Positions 54,146-63,832 of a DNA stretch of 64,000 bases are shown here, piece after piece (the first letter of the stretch is position 1; each line of letters starts with the position of its first letter). The position numbers and the translations under genes were made by a program. The DNA is from JANQJD01 sp965601685. Its GTDB lineage: Bacteria > Pseudomonadota > Alphaproteobacteria > Rhodospirillales > Rhodospirillaceae. The notes under the pieces are model-generated. The model had not been told where the DNA came from and did not search any database. It worked only from the letters and a program-made list of their open reading frames with translations. The stretch is taken from NCBI GenBank assembly GCA_965601685.1, contig CBFCWI010000001.1, positions 310,001 to 374,000 on the forward strand, given 5' to 3'.

Positions 54146-56933
54146 TACCTGCTCCTCTATCATCACCTCCTCCAGCCACTAAGGAGGCGCCATCTGGCAC
54201 CGCTGCTCCATCTGGCACCGCTGCTCCATCTGGCACCGCTGCTCCCCTGGCAGCATTCCCCCCCCCGTTGGGGTTGATAAAAGCCCTACCAACGTCCGGC
54301 AGCCTGACAGCTGAAACCACCCGCTGATTTTCCCCAGTGCGGAACAGAGTGACTCCTTGCGTGGCACGGCGAGCGAGGCGTATACTGTCCACCGGTAGGC
54401 GGATGATTTGGCCGTTTTCTGCGATCATGACGATTTGATCATTGTCGCGCACTGGGAACGCCGCGATCGCCAGCCCGTTGCGACGGGTTGTTTCGATGTT
54501 GACGATCCCTTGCCCCCCGCGACCAGTCACCCGATATTCATAGGCAGAGGTCCGCTTACCGAAGCCATGTTCCGTAACGGTTAGAATGAATTCCTCATTG
54601 ACTACCATGCGATCGTAGTCCGCGGCTAACAGCACAGGCTTTTCGCCCGTCGTCCCGTCTTCCTCCTCGCCGCGCCGTAGCCGCAGATAAGCAGAACGAT
54701 GCTCCAGGGAAGAACCATTATGGCCTAGTACGGACATTGCAATCACTGTGTCTCCTTTTGTAAGCTTGATCCCTCGTACCCCGATGGATGTACGCCCCGC
54801 GAATACGCGCACGTCTGTCACGGGGAAACGGATGCACTTACCGTAGCGGGTAGATAAGAGGATGTCGTCATCTTCAGTACAAGGCAGGACACTAATCAAA
54901 CTGTCTCCTGCATCGAACTTCATAGCGGTTTTGCCACTGGCCATGAGACTGGTAAAATCTGAGAGTAAGTTGCGCCGCACGTGACCAGAAGCTGTGGCAA
55001 ACATGACATGCAAGTGGCCCCATGTTGTCTCGTCTTCTGGCAATGGCATAACGGCAGAGATGCTTTGTTTCTCCTGCAATGGCAAAAGGTTTACCATGGC
55101 TTTACCACGGCTTTGTGGTGTGCCATCCGGTAATTTATAAACCTTGAGCCTGTAGACAATACCAGCAGAGGAGAAGAATAGCACTGGGGCATGGGTACTA
55201 GCGACGAATACGCGACTGACAAAATCAGCCTCCTTTGTCACCATTCCGGTGCGTCCCTTACCACCACGGCGTTGGGCACGATAGGTGGAGAGGGGGACCC
55301 TTTTAATATAGCCGGTGTTGGTAACCGTTACCACCATGTCTTCCCGCTGGATGAGATCCTCGACGTCTTGTTCAAACTCGTTCTCCTCTATAGTGGTCCG
55401 GCGTGGGGTGTTGAAGTCCTCCTTAACTTGTACGAGTTCCTGGCGGAGGATGGTGTAAAGGTATGCTCGCGATGAGAGAATATTCAGATAGTTTTTGATC
55501 TGTTCTGTCATTTCACGCAGATCGGCATGCAGCCTGTGGTGCTCAAGCCCTGTTAGACGATGCAAGCGCAAATCTAGGATAGCACGGGCCTGAGTTTTAG
55601 ATAAATGGTAGTGGTCGCCTACAACCGGACGGCCAGGTTCGTCGACAAGACGGATGAGAGGAGCGACATCAAGAACTGGCCAAGCGCGCGCGACTAACTG
55701 AGCATGAGCTGTCTGTTGGTCGAGGGTCGTACGGATCAGGGCGATCACATCGCTGAGATTTGCCAGTGCGATGGCCAGGCCAAGCAAGGTGTGTGCTCTC
55801 TCACGCGCTTTACTCAGTTTAAAGAGCGTGCGCCGGCGAATGACCTCCTCACGGAAAGTGATGAAAGCAGCGATGATCTCTTTCAGAGTCATCATCTCTG
55901 GCCTGCCAGCATTCAGAGCCAGGGTGTTAACACTGAAAGTAGTTTGCAATTGGCTAAAGCGGTATAGTTGGTTGAGTACTACCTCAGCAACGGCGTCACG
56001 CTTGATTTCTGCTACCACCCGTAGACCATGCCGATCGGACTCGTCACGTAGGTCCGCGATTCCCTCTATGCGCTTCTCACGCACTAGCGTGGCGATGACC
56101 TCGATCATGCGTGCCTTATTCACTTGATACGGAATTTCGGTAATGACAATAGCCCGACGGTCCTTGGGTAATTTCTCCACATGGCAACGGCCACGCACGA
56201 TAATAGAACCACGCCCAGTAGCATAGGCGGCTCGTACGCCAATGCGACCTAGGATAGTGCCACCAGTCGGAAAATCCGGCGCCGGTACCAATTGCATCAA
56301 TGCTTCTATGGAAATACACGGATCGTCAATGTAGGCACAGCAAGCGTCGATGATTTCCCCAAGATTATGGGGCGGCAGATTGGTGGCCATGCCTACAGCG
56401 ATGCCACCTGCTCCGTTCACGAGGAGATTAGGAAAACGAGCTGGCAGGACTGTTGGCTCCCTGACTGTTTCGTCATAGTTAGGCTGAAAATCGACGGTAT
56501 TCCTCTCAATATCGTCGAGCAGCACATGCGCAGAACGAGCCAGTCTGGCCTCAGTATAACGCATAGCGGCGGGTGAATCACCGTCCATAGAGCCAAAGTT
56601 ACCCTGCCCATCCACTAACGGTAGGCGCATAGAAAAAGTCTGTGCCATGCGAACCATGGCATCATAAATGGCTGTATCTCCGTGCGGATGATATTTGCCC
56701 ATCACTTCGCCGACGATGCGCGCTGACTTGCGAAATGGGCGGTCGTGACCGTAACCGCTTTCCTTCATCGCGAAAAGGATGCGCCTGTGCACAGGTTTCA
56801 AGCCATCACGGACATCGGGCAACGCTCGGCTGACGATCACGCTCATGGCATAATCGAGATACGAACGTTTCATCTCCTCTTCTATGGTCACGGATGCGAT
56901 ATCGAAAGCGGACAAAGGTGCGGTGCTACTCAA
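54138..56933 (-). CDS. gyrA: DNA gyrase subunit A
   Basis: Breakage-reunion subunit of DNA gyrase. It has 931 residues from a TTG at 56933, the start needed to keep SVTIEEEMKRSYLDYAMSVIVSRALPDVRDG at a usual distance from the N-terminus. The catalytic tyrosine region is SAAMRYTEARL-like (AAMRYTEARL). The GyrA-box is RRGGKGRTG near residue 560, and six beta-pinwheel repeats follow. The end is an unusual low-complexity tail with three AAVPDG units encoded by a perfect DNA triplication and a nine-G run coding NGGGN. Resistance-region residue 83 (E. coli numbering) is threonine. It overlaps coaD. Confidence 0.96.
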   Translation of the reverse strand: MSSTAPLSAFDIASVTIEEEMKRSYLDYAMSVIVSRALPDVRDGLKPVHRRILFAMKESGYGHDRPFRKSARIVGEVMGKYHPHGDTAIYDAMVRMAQTFSMRLPLVDGQGNFGSMDGDSPAAMRYTEARLARSAHVLLDDIERNTVDFQPNYDETVREPTVLPARFPNLLVNGAGGIAVGMATNLPPHNLGEIIDACCAYIDDPCISIEALMQLVPAPDFPTGGTILGRIGVRAAYATGRGSIIVRGRCHVEKLPKDRRAIVITEIPYQVNKARMIEVIATLVREKRIEGIADLRDESDRHGLRVVAEIKRDAVAEVVLNQLYRFSQLQTTFSVNTLALNAGRPEMMTLKEIIAAFITFREEVIRRRTLFKLSKARERAHTLLGLAIALANLSDVIALIRTTLDQQTAHAQLVARAWPVLDVAPLIRLVDEPGRPVVGDHYHLSKTQARAILDLRLHRLTGLEHHRLHADLREMTEQIKNYLNILSSRAYLYTILRQELVQVKEDFNTPRRTTIEENEFEQDVEDLIQREDMVVTVTNTGYIKRVPLSTYRAQRRGGKGRTGMVTKEADFVSRVFVASTHAPVLFFSSAGIVYRLKVYKLPDGTPQSRGKAMVNLLPLQEKQSISAVMPLPEDETTWGHLHVMFATASGHVRRNLLSDFTSLMASGKTAMKFDAGDSLISVLPCTEDDDILLSTRYGKCIRFPVTDVRVFAGRTSIGVRGIKLTKGDTVIAMSVLGHNGSSLEHRSAYLRLRRGEEEDGTTGEKPVLLAADYDRMVVNEEFILTVTEHGFGKRTSAYEYRVTGRGGQGIVNIETTRRNGLAIAAFPVRDNDQIVMIAENGQIIRLPVDSIRLARRATQGVTLFRTGENQRVVSAVRLPDVGRAFINPNGGGNAARGAAVPDGAAVPDGAAVPDGASLVAGGGDDRGAGNG
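54190..54243 (-). repeat. three perfect 18-base tandem repeats in the gyrA 3' end
   Basis: ccatctggcaccgctgct occurs three times without a mismatch at 54190-54207, 54208-54225 and 54226-54243. On the gyrA strand each unit adds six residues reading AAVPDG in register. A run of nine C (G on the coding strand) lies close by at 54258-54266. The array sits just before the coaD ribosome binding site. Confidence 0.9.
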
Positions 56934-57496
56934 GGCCTTATGCTCGGAAAGATGTCATTGACAAGGCAGTGATGCCGTCCGTCATGGTACCGGATCTGGC
57001 GAAAATTTGCACGTGGGAACAAAAAAACTCTCACCTCTCATTTGAACCCCTCATGCGCTAACTCGCTTGCTCCAACACTTTATGACATGAATGCGCAGAC
57101 GTTCGCACGAGCCTCTTGCATGGCCACGAGACTCCAGTCATTCGGAGTGCCCTCTCTTCTCGAGGGGAGTCACGGCTGATCGTCAGCAGGCAGCCTACTA
57201 CCCTGCAGAACAGGATCTCTTTTACTGCAATATTGCTATGCAGACATGTCGGTGCGAAGAAGTAAACCGTAAAAGACGGTGGGGCAACAGTCTCAATCGG
57301 AGTTGCAAACAGCCTCTGCTCTTTCTCAGTGTGATGTGCCATGGCCTGATCCTATGTGCTCCTTAATTTATATGTGCTCCTGACTATATTGAGAAGATTA
57401 TTCTGGACTCGTGAGGAAGCTTCCCTCAAGTCAAAGAATTGACGATGAGGATCGATTGTCGTATTCTCCTCTCTACAGCAAGTTCGGGCTGGTGTG
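56934..57496. other. divergent gene-free region between gyrA and trpG
   Basis: About 560 bases with no supported gene. Open frames at 57058-57342 (minus) and 57091-57366 (plus) are antisense to each other and show no family features. The trpGD promoter lies at the right end. Confidence 0.5.
57439..57467 (+). promoter_or_regulatory. sigma-70-like promoter of trpGD
   Basis: TTGACG at 57439-57444 and TATTCT at 57462-57467 with exactly 17 bases between them (five of six and four of six matches). It lies 30 bases upstream of the trpG ATG, so the leader is about 20 bases, too short for an attenuator peptide. Confidence 0.65.
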
Positions 57497-58063
57497 ATGT
57501 TTCTCTTGATAGACAATTACGATAGTTTTACATACAACCTATGGCACTATCTACGTGAGCAGGGCGCTGAGGTTGTCGTCAGACGCAATGACTCCGTTAG
57601 CGTGCTGGATGCTCTTGCTATAGCCTCACAAGGTGTAATTGTCTCTCCTGGTCCTTGTGATCCGGACCGGGCTGGAATCTGCTTAGATCTTCTTAGCCAT
57701 GTGTGCGTGCCAACGTTGGGTGTATGTCTGGGACATCAGGCAATCGGCCAGGCCTTCGGCGGCAAGGTCATCCGGGCCCCTGTCCCCATGCATGGAAAAG
57801 TAAGCTCTATTTACCATACAGGCAGTTCTTTATTTGCGGGTCTGTCGAGTCCGTTTCAGGCGACACGTTACCACTCGCTGATCGTTGAGCGTTCGACCCT
57901 GCCAGCCTGCTTGGAGGTGACAGCGGCCACTGAAGACGGTTTAGTCATGGGCTTAGCCCACCGCACTCTGCCGATTTTTGGCGTCCAGTTCCATCCCGAG
58001 AGTGTTGCTTCCGCATATGGGCATGCTTTGATTGCCAACTTCCTTGCTCTAACCCATAGATGA
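57497..58063 (+). CDS. trpG: anthranilate synthase glutamine amidotransferase component
   Basis: Class I glutamine amidotransferase of 188 residues supplying ammonia to anthranilate synthase (TrpE), possibly shared with aminodeoxychorismate synthase as PabA. Starts LLIDNYDSFTYNLWHYL, nucleophile cysteine in LGVCLGHQAIGQAFGG, and the His-Glu pair in FGVQFHPESVAS. trpD follows after 30 bases; trpE and trpC are not in the window. Confidence 0.93.
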   Translation: MFLLIDNYDSFTYNLWHYLREQGAEVVVRRNDSVSVLDALAIASQGVIVSPGPCDPDRAGICLDLLSHVCVPTLGVCLGHQAIGQAFGGKVIRAPVPMHGKVSSIYHTGSSLFAGLSSPFQATRYHSLIVERSTLPACLEVTAATEDGLVMGLAHRTLPIFGVQFHPESVASAYGHALIANFLALTHR

Positions 58064-58093
58064 TGGGCTAAGAGCGAAGAAAGGCCATGCACT

Positions 58094-59122
58094 ATGATCA
58101 CACGAGCCACGAGCATGCAGGAACTGTTGCACCACCTTGCCACGGGTGTAACTTTGAATGAGACAGAAGCAGAAATGGCTTTCGAGGCTATCATATCTGG
58201 AAAGGCCACCACAGCCCAGATTAGTGCCTTTCTGATGGCACTACGGGTGCGGGGTGAGACTGTCGCGGAAATCACGGGTGCAGCACGAACCCTACGCGCC
58301 AAGGCGCTGACTCTTGCGGTGCCGTCAGAAGCCATCGATACCTGTGGGACGGGCGGTGATGCTACCTGTACATACAACATCTCCACTGCTGCTGCTTTGA
58401 TCATCGCTGGATGCGGTATCCCAGTGGCGAAACATGGGAACAGAGCCTTGTCGTCTCGCTCCGGTTCGGCGGATGTGCTCGAAGCGCTTGGCGTCAAAAT
58501 AGACGCCGACCTCGTGCTCATGAGCGAAGCGATGGCCAAGGCAAAAATCTGCTTTATGCTGGCTCCCAAACATCACGACACCATGCACAACGTTATGCCT
58601 GCTCGAGTAGAGCTTGGAATCCGTACTATTTTCAACCTGCTAGGACCACTGTCAAACCCCGCCGGAGTCCGCCGTCAGGTAGTAGGCGTCTACTCTGCTG
58701 ATTGGTTACGGCCTATGGCAGAGGGACTTGGACGTCTTGGGGCGGAATGTGCTTGGGTAGTGCATGGCCACGACGGCCTAGATGAGATCACCACTACCGG
58801 CCCGACCGATATCGCCGAATACCGCAACGGTACTGTCCACACCTTTACCATCACACCCAGCTCAGCTGGACTAGCCGCGGCTCATCCTGAAGATCTCAAG
58901 GGTGGCGATGCCTCTTACAATGCGGCCGCGATCCGGGCATTACTCGATGGTGCTCTCGGTCCGTTTCGTGACATCGTTCTTCTGAATGCTGCCGCTGGTC
59001 TGATAGTAGCGGGCATAGCTAGCAATCTGCAGGAAGGTGTCATCCAGGCTACTGCTGCCGTGGATGACGGCCGGGCCAGAGCTACTCTAGAAAAGCTGGT
59101 CACAATAACTAACCTCGCATAG
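58094..59122 (+). CDS. trpD: anthranilate phosphoribosyltransferase
   Basis: Second step of tryptophan synthesis. It has 342 residues. The PRPP-binding motif is DTCGTGGDATCTYNISTAAA, followed by KHGNRALSSRSGSADVLEALG, the anthranilate site in MLAPKHHDTMHNVMPARVELGIRTIFNLLGPLSNP and VHGHDGLDEIT. Complete, and second gene of trpGD. trpC, normally next, is absent. Confidence 0.96.
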   Translation: MITRATSMQELLHHLATGVTLNETEAEMAFEAIISGKATTAQISAFLMALRVRGETVAEITGAARTLRAKALTLAVPSEAIDTCGTGGDATCTYNISTAAALIIAGCGIPVAKHGNRALSSRSGSADVLEALGVKIDADLVLMSEAMAKAKICFMLAPKHHDTMHNVMPARVELGIRTIFNLLGPLSNPAGVRRQVVGVYSADWLRPMAEGLGRLGAECAWVVHGHDGLDEITTTGPTDIAEYRNGTVHTFTITPSSAGLAAAHPEDLKGGDASYNAAAIRALLDGALGPFRDIVLLNAAAGLIVAGIASNLQEGVIQATAAVDDGRARATLEKLVTITNLA

Positions 59123-59520
59123 CGAGTGACGTGCCATACTCTTTTTGAAATCACCTCCTACGCCTCTCTTCAGACAGCCCGTTGAGAAGACTACACAGTG
59201 GGAAGCATGTGGGAGGGAAGAGGATCACAGGGACGTCTCAGCAGCGCTCCTATCCTCTGTTCTAGACTAGAGAAGCGCACGATGAGAGAGAGTATGGCTA
59301 TTCCCCTCATCACTGCACTGGTACCCATTGAGTGCCCCTATACCAGTCCCTGTTCTTGACGCTGTGGGTTAGAGTCTCGTAACGTGGGACGGAGGACTAG
59401 GATCTTAGAGCTAGGAGGAGGTAGTCTTTGTAAGACGTAAGACAACTGCTGCCGTGGATGAGAGCAACCCTGAGTGTTTGCAGGGTTTTGCCCATGTGCA
59501 CGGACAAACAAGGGAAAGCC
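59123..59520. other. gene-free spacer between trpD and mutA
   Basis: About 400 bases with no supported gene; a minus-strand open frame across the mutA 5' end is a shadow of mutA. No cobalamin riboswitch pattern was recognised. The mutA ribosome binding site AGGGAAA is at the right end. Confidence 0.45.
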
Positions 59521-61620
59521 ATGAACAACGAGAATATGGTATCCGTCGGTGATTTCCCCACACCGAGCTATGAAGAATGGCGCAGCGCAGTCGACAAGGC
59601 CCTGAAGGGTGCCCCATTTGAAAAGAAGATGGTCAGTCAGACGTATGAAGGAATCTCTATTCCTCCCATTTATACCAGTAAGAATTGGCCAGCAGCGGGG
59701 GAGCCATCGGGCTTTCCGGGAAAACAACCGTTTACCCGCGGCTTCAGCGCTTGCGGGGTTGGTGCAGAAGGGTGGTGTATCCGTCAAGAACAGGCGGCGC
59801 CTGATTTGAAGGTTGCCAACGCTGCCATTCTCGCCGATCTCAAACACGGTACGACATCGTTCTTGATCCGTATCGATAAGGCAGCCAGGAGTGGCCTTGA
59901 TCCCGATCAGGCAAATCCCGGTTTGATCGGTGTCGATGGTGTCATGGCATATGCACGCGCAGATTTCGATGCCCTCATGGACAGGGTCCAACTCGACCTG
60001 GTCCCTATCGCTCTGGCAGCCGGCAGTCAATTCCTAGGCACGGCGGCCATGCTAGCATCTCTGTGGCAGCAGCGCAAGGTCACGGGCAACGAGGCAAAGG
60101 GCGCCTTCAACGCTGATCCCTTAGGGACTCTGGCAGCGACGGGAACCCTGCCAGTGCCAGTAGAAATGGCTTTAGCACACATGGCAGACCTTGCAGCCTA
60201 TACGGCTCTCCACTGGCCGAATGTCACCGCGGTTGGCGTTGATACTACACCGTATTACGATGCTGGCGCAACGGAGAGCCAAGATCTAGCTTGCGCCATG
60301 GCTACTGGCGTTGCTTATCTGCGGGCTATGACTGCGGCTGGTATGGAGGTCAACACGGCCTGCCATCAGATCGCGTTTACATTCCCGGTGGGCTGTGATT
60401 TCTTTCTATCAATGGCCAAGCTGCGTGCCGCCCGCAAGCTGTGGGCCCGTATTACCGAGTCGTGCACTGGAACCCCCACCGCTGCCCGCATCCACGCCAG
60501 GACTACTGAACGGATGCTGACCCGCTGTGACCCATGGGTCAATATGCTGCGTACCACTACTGCTGCCTTTGCTGCGGGTGTAGCCGGTGCTAACAGCATC
60601 ACTGTGCTGCCGTTCGACCATGCCCTGGGCCACGCAGACGCTTTCTCGCGCCGTATTGCCCGCAACAGCCAGATCATTCTGCGCGAAGAATCCTCCTTAA
60701 CCCGTGTCATCGATCCGGCTGGTGGCTCGTGGTATGTTGAAAGCCTGACCGATCAACTAGCCCATGCTGCGTGGGGGTTGTTCCAGGATATTGAAAAGGC
60801 TGGTGGCATGGCGATGGCTCTCCGCAGTGGTATCATCGCTGAAAAAATTGATGCCGTGCATGTGGTGCGTGAAAGGAACATAGCCCACCGTAAAGACCCG
60901 CTCACTGGCATATCCGAGTTTCCGAACATTGCTGAGCTTGTCCCAAGCCACCCTGATGTTGACCGCAAATCCCTCGCCGATCAGGCACGGGTAGCCCTGC
61001 CTGCTAATCGTGTTGAGGCAGCGAGAGCCCTGAGGGGCGCGGAACTTGGCAGTCTAACTGAAAGAGCAGTTGCAGCAGCAACTGATGGTGCTACAATAGG
61101 GAGTATTGCTGCTGCACTGGCCGCAGGTACTTCTAGTGGTGTCAGTCTCCAGTCTCTGCCCAGACACTGTCTCGCTGAATCCTTCGAAGCCCTGCGCAGT
61201 GCGGCGGCAGCTTACAAAACCAATACTGGTGCTTGGCCGACGATTTTCCTTGCCAATATTGGGCTCATTGCTGCCCACACCGGACGGGCTACCTATGCGA
61301 AGAACTTCTTCGAGGCTGGCGGTGTGAAAACGCTTACGAATAACGGCTTCACAGAAGCGAAAGCCTGTGCTGCTGCATTTCAAGACAGCGGCGCCCATAT
61401 TGCCATCCTCTGTTCTTCCGATGCCCTCTATGAGAAATACGTGTCAACAATGGCCCCGGCTCTTAAGGCAGCTGGCTGTCAGTTTCTGTTCCTAGCTGGC
61501 AATCCAGGTGACAGAAAGGAGGGCTATCTGAAGGCCGGCGTAGATGATTTTATCTTTGTGGGCTGTGACGTTCTAGGGTCGCTGCGCACGACCCTCTCTC
61601 GCCTGGGAGTGACCCACTGA
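59521..61620 (+). CDS. mutA: methylmalonyl-CoA mutase small subunit
   Basis: Non-catalytic partner of MutB in the heterodimeric adenosylcobalamin enzyme interconverting methylmalonyl-CoA and succinyl-CoA. It has 699 residues from the ATG at 59521 (behind AGGGAAA); the frame is open for 21 codons upstream, but the family begins near DFPTPSYEEWR. A mutase barrel with VNTACHQIAFTFPVGCDFFLSMAKLRAARKLW and INRARHA-like RVIDPAGGSWYVESLTD is seen. The C-terminal Rossmann domain lacks the DxHxxG cobalamin motif, as is normal for MutA. The stop overlaps the mutB ATG in ATGA. Confidence 0.94.
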   Translation: MNNENMVSVGDFPTPSYEEWRSAVDKALKGAPFEKKMVSQTYEGISIPPIYTSKNWPAAGEPSGFPGKQPFTRGFSACGVGAEGWCIRQEQAAPDLKVANAAILADLKHGTTSFLIRIDKAARSGLDPDQANPGLIGVDGVMAYARADFDALMDRVQLDLVPIALAAGSQFLGTAAMLASLWQQRKVTGNEAKGAFNADPLGTLAATGTLPVPVEMALAHMADLAAYTALHWPNVTAVGVDTTPYYDAGATESQDLACAMATGVAYLRAMTAAGMEVNTACHQIAFTFPVGCDFFLSMAKLRAARKLWARITESCTGTPTAARIHARTTERMLTRCDPWVNMLRTTTAAFAAGVAGANSITVLPFDHALGHADAFSRRIARNSQIILREESSLTRVIDPAGGSWYVESLTDQLAHAAWGLFQDIEKAGGMAMALRSGIIAEKIDAVHVVRERNIAHRKDPLTGISEFPNIAELVPSHPDVDRKSLADQARVALPANRVEAARALRGAELGSLTERAVAAATDGATIGSIAAALAAGTSSGVSLQSLPRHCLAESFEALRSAAAAYKTNTGAWPTIFLANIGLIAAHTGRATYAKNFFEAGGVKTLTNNGFTEAKACAAAFQDSGAHIAILCSSDALYEKYVSTMAPALKAAGCQFLFLAGNPGDRKEGYLKAGVDDFIFVGCDVLGSLRTTLSRLGVTH

Positions 61621-63827
61621 TGACGCAGATTCCTGATTTTACGCAGATTCACCTTGAGCCCGGTCCAGGTAACGTGTTACCATCCCCAGATGAATTGGCG
61701 GCCTGGCAGCAGCGCTATCGGACTGAGACGGGCCAGAGACCCATGGCATGGACAACGCCAGAGCAGATCGATGTCAAGCCGCTGTACACAGCGGCTGACA
61801 CAGCCGGGCTTGATCACTTAGACACCATGCCGGGTCTACCGCCATTTCTGCGTGGTCCATATCCGACTATGTACGTTGTACAGCCGTGGACGATTCGCCA
61901 GTATGCGGGGTTCTCCACGGCGGAAGACTCTAATGCCTTTTATCGCCGCAACTTGGCGGGAGGGCAAAAGGGATTATCAGTGGCCTTTGATCTCGCGACT
62001 CACCGCGGCTACGATTCTGATAATCCGCGCGTAGTGGGCGACGTTGGCATGGCAGGAGTCGCTATTGACTCGATCTATGACATGCGCACGCTGTTCGACA
62101 GGATTCCGCTTGATCAGATGAGCGTATCCATGACTATGAACGGTGCTGTCTTACCGGTCATGGCTCTCTACATCCACGCTGCTGAGGAACAAGGTGTTCC
62201 GTTCGATAAACTATCGGGCACCATTCAGAACGACATACTCAAGGAGTTTATGGTCCGTAACACCTATATCTACCCACCAAAACCGTCTATACGGATCATT
62301 TCAGATATCTTTGCTTTCACCGCTAGAAACATGCCGAAGTTCAACTCGATCTCAATATCCGGCTATCATATGCAAGAGGCTGGCGCGACTGCAGATTTGG
62401 AACTCGCTTACACACTCGCTGATGGGGTTGAGTACGTCCGTGCTGGCCTTGACGCTGGTCTGACCATCGATGCCTTTGCACCACGGTTGTCTTTCTTTTG
62501 GGCGATTGGCATGAACTTTTTCATGGAAATCGCCAAAATGCGTGCTGCGCGCATGCTGTGGGCGAAATTAATCCGGCAGTTTAGTCCACAGAATCCAAAG
62601 TCAATGTCACTCAGGGCTCACTCACAGACTTCAGGTTGGAGTCTGACAGCGCAGGATGTCTACAATAACGTCCCTCGCACCATCATTGAGGCGCTGGCCG
62701 CAACGCAGGGGCATACTCAGTCTCTACATACTAATTCGTTTGACGAAGCGCTCGCCCTGCCAACTGACTTCTCCGCTCGCATCGCCCGTAACACACAATT
62801 GTTTATTCAGCAAGAAAGCAAGACCTGCCGTGTGATTGACCCGTGGGGGGGCAGTTATTATGTAGAACGCCTCACCCATGATCTTGCCCAACGCGCCTGG
62901 ATGCACATCACAGAGGTAGAACAGACTGGTGGCATGGCTAAGGCTATCGAGGCCGGCATTCCCAAGCTGCGTATTGAGGAGGCAGCAGCCAGGACTCAAG
63001 CGCGCATCGACTCTGGTCGTCAGACTGTGGTAGGCGTTAACAAATTCCTCTTAGAGGAAGAGGAAGCAATAGATGTACTAAAAGTAGATAATACGATAGT
63101 ACGCTCTCGTCAAATTGAGAAAATCAACCGACTCAAAGAGGAGCGTGATCAGACTGTAGTGACACAGAGACTCAATGCTCTGACTAAGGCAGCGGAGACA
63201 GACTCCGGCAACCTGCTAGAACTCGCTCTGGATGCCGCACGGGCGAAAGCAACTGTAGGTGAAATCAGTTATGCACTAGAAGCAGTTTTTGGTCGTCACA
63301 GAGCGGACATCCGCACGATTTCTGGTGTTTACCGAGGTGAGATTGGCACGCATTCTAATTCTGTTGGTAGAGTGCAGAATATGGTGGCAGAGTTCGAACG
63401 GCATGAAGGCCGTAGGCCGCGCATTCTTGTCGCCAAGATGGGACAGGACGGCCATGATCGTGGTCAAAAGGTCATTGCTTCCGCATTTGCAGACATGGGA
63501 TTTGACGTGGACATTGGACCTCTGTTCCAGACACCTGCTGAGACTGCCAAACAGGCGGTGGAAAATGACGTTCATATCATTGGTGTCAGTTCTCTCGCTG
63601 CCGGCCACCTGACGCTAGTGCCAGATCTGCGGAAAGAGTTGCGAGAATTTGATCGTGAAGACGTTTTAATTGTGCTTGGAGGTGTCATTCCGCCACAGGA
63701 TTACGACGCGTTGTACCAAGCAGGAGCAAAGGCTATCTTCGCACCTGGCACGGTGATCCCCGAGGCTGCTGTGGACTTGATGCACAAGCTAAACGAAACC
63801 CTTGGCTTTGAATCGCAGGTGGTATAA
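61620..63827 (+). CDS. mutB: methylmalonyl-CoA mutase large subunit
   Basis: Catalytic, cobalamin-binding subunit. It has 735 residues. The TIM barrel holds LPPFLRGPYPTMYVVQPWTIRQYAGFSTAEDSN-type sequence, SVAFDLATHRGYDSDNPRV, and RAHSQTSGWSLTAQD. The C-terminal B12 domain has the histidine ligand motif in KMGQDGHDRGQKVIASAFADMGFDVDIGPLF, then GVSSLAAGHLTLVP and VLGGVIPPQDYDAL. Together with mutA and meaB it can feed propionyl-CoA units into succinyl-CoA or the reverse, giving a link to PHA monomer supply (inference). Confidence 0.97.
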   Translation: MTQIPDFTQIHLEPGPGNVLPSPDELAAWQQRYRTETGQRPMAWTTPEQIDVKPLYTAADTAGLDHLDTMPGLPPFLRGPYPTMYVVQPWTIRQYAGFSTAEDSNAFYRRNLAGGQKGLSVAFDLATHRGYDSDNPRVVGDVGMAGVAIDSIYDMRTLFDRIPLDQMSVSMTMNGAVLPVMALYIHAAEEQGVPFDKLSGTIQNDILKEFMVRNTYIYPPKPSIRIISDIFAFTARNMPKFNSISISGYHMQEAGATADLELAYTLADGVEYVRAGLDAGLTIDAFAPRLSFFWAIGMNFFMEIAKMRAARMLWAKLIRQFSPQNPKSMSLRAHSQTSGWSLTAQDVYNNVPRTIIEALAATQGHTQSLHTNSFDEALALPTDFSARIARNTQLFIQQESKTCRVIDPWGGSYYVERLTHDLAQRAWMHITEVEQTGGMAKAIEAGIPKLRIEEAAARTQARIDSGRQTVVGVNKFLLEEEEAIDVLKVDNTIVRSRQIEKINRLKEERDQTVVTQRLNALTKAAETDSGNLLELALDAARAKATVGEISYALEAVFGRHRADIRTISGVYRGEIGTHSNSVGRVQNMVAEFERHEGRRPRILVAKMGQDGHDRGQKVIASAFADMGFDVDIGPLFQTPAETAKQAVENDVHIIGVSSLAAGHLTLVPDLRKELREFDREDVLIVLGGVIPPQDYDALYQAGAKAIFAPGTVIPEAAVDLMHKLNETLGFESQVV

Positions 63828-63832
63828 AGGCA

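Noticed and set aside
54190..54243. Tandem repeats considered as a CRISPR array
   Set aside because: Units are directly adjacent without spacers, in frame within gyrA, and no cas genes are present.
56660..56700. Threonine at the GyrA position that confers quinolone resistance when altered
   Set aside because: This position varies naturally in Alphaproteobacteria, so it cannot be read as acquired resistance.
59123..59520. Possible cobalamin riboswitch before mutA
   Set aside because: No B12-box-like sequence or matching stem pattern could be identified by eye.
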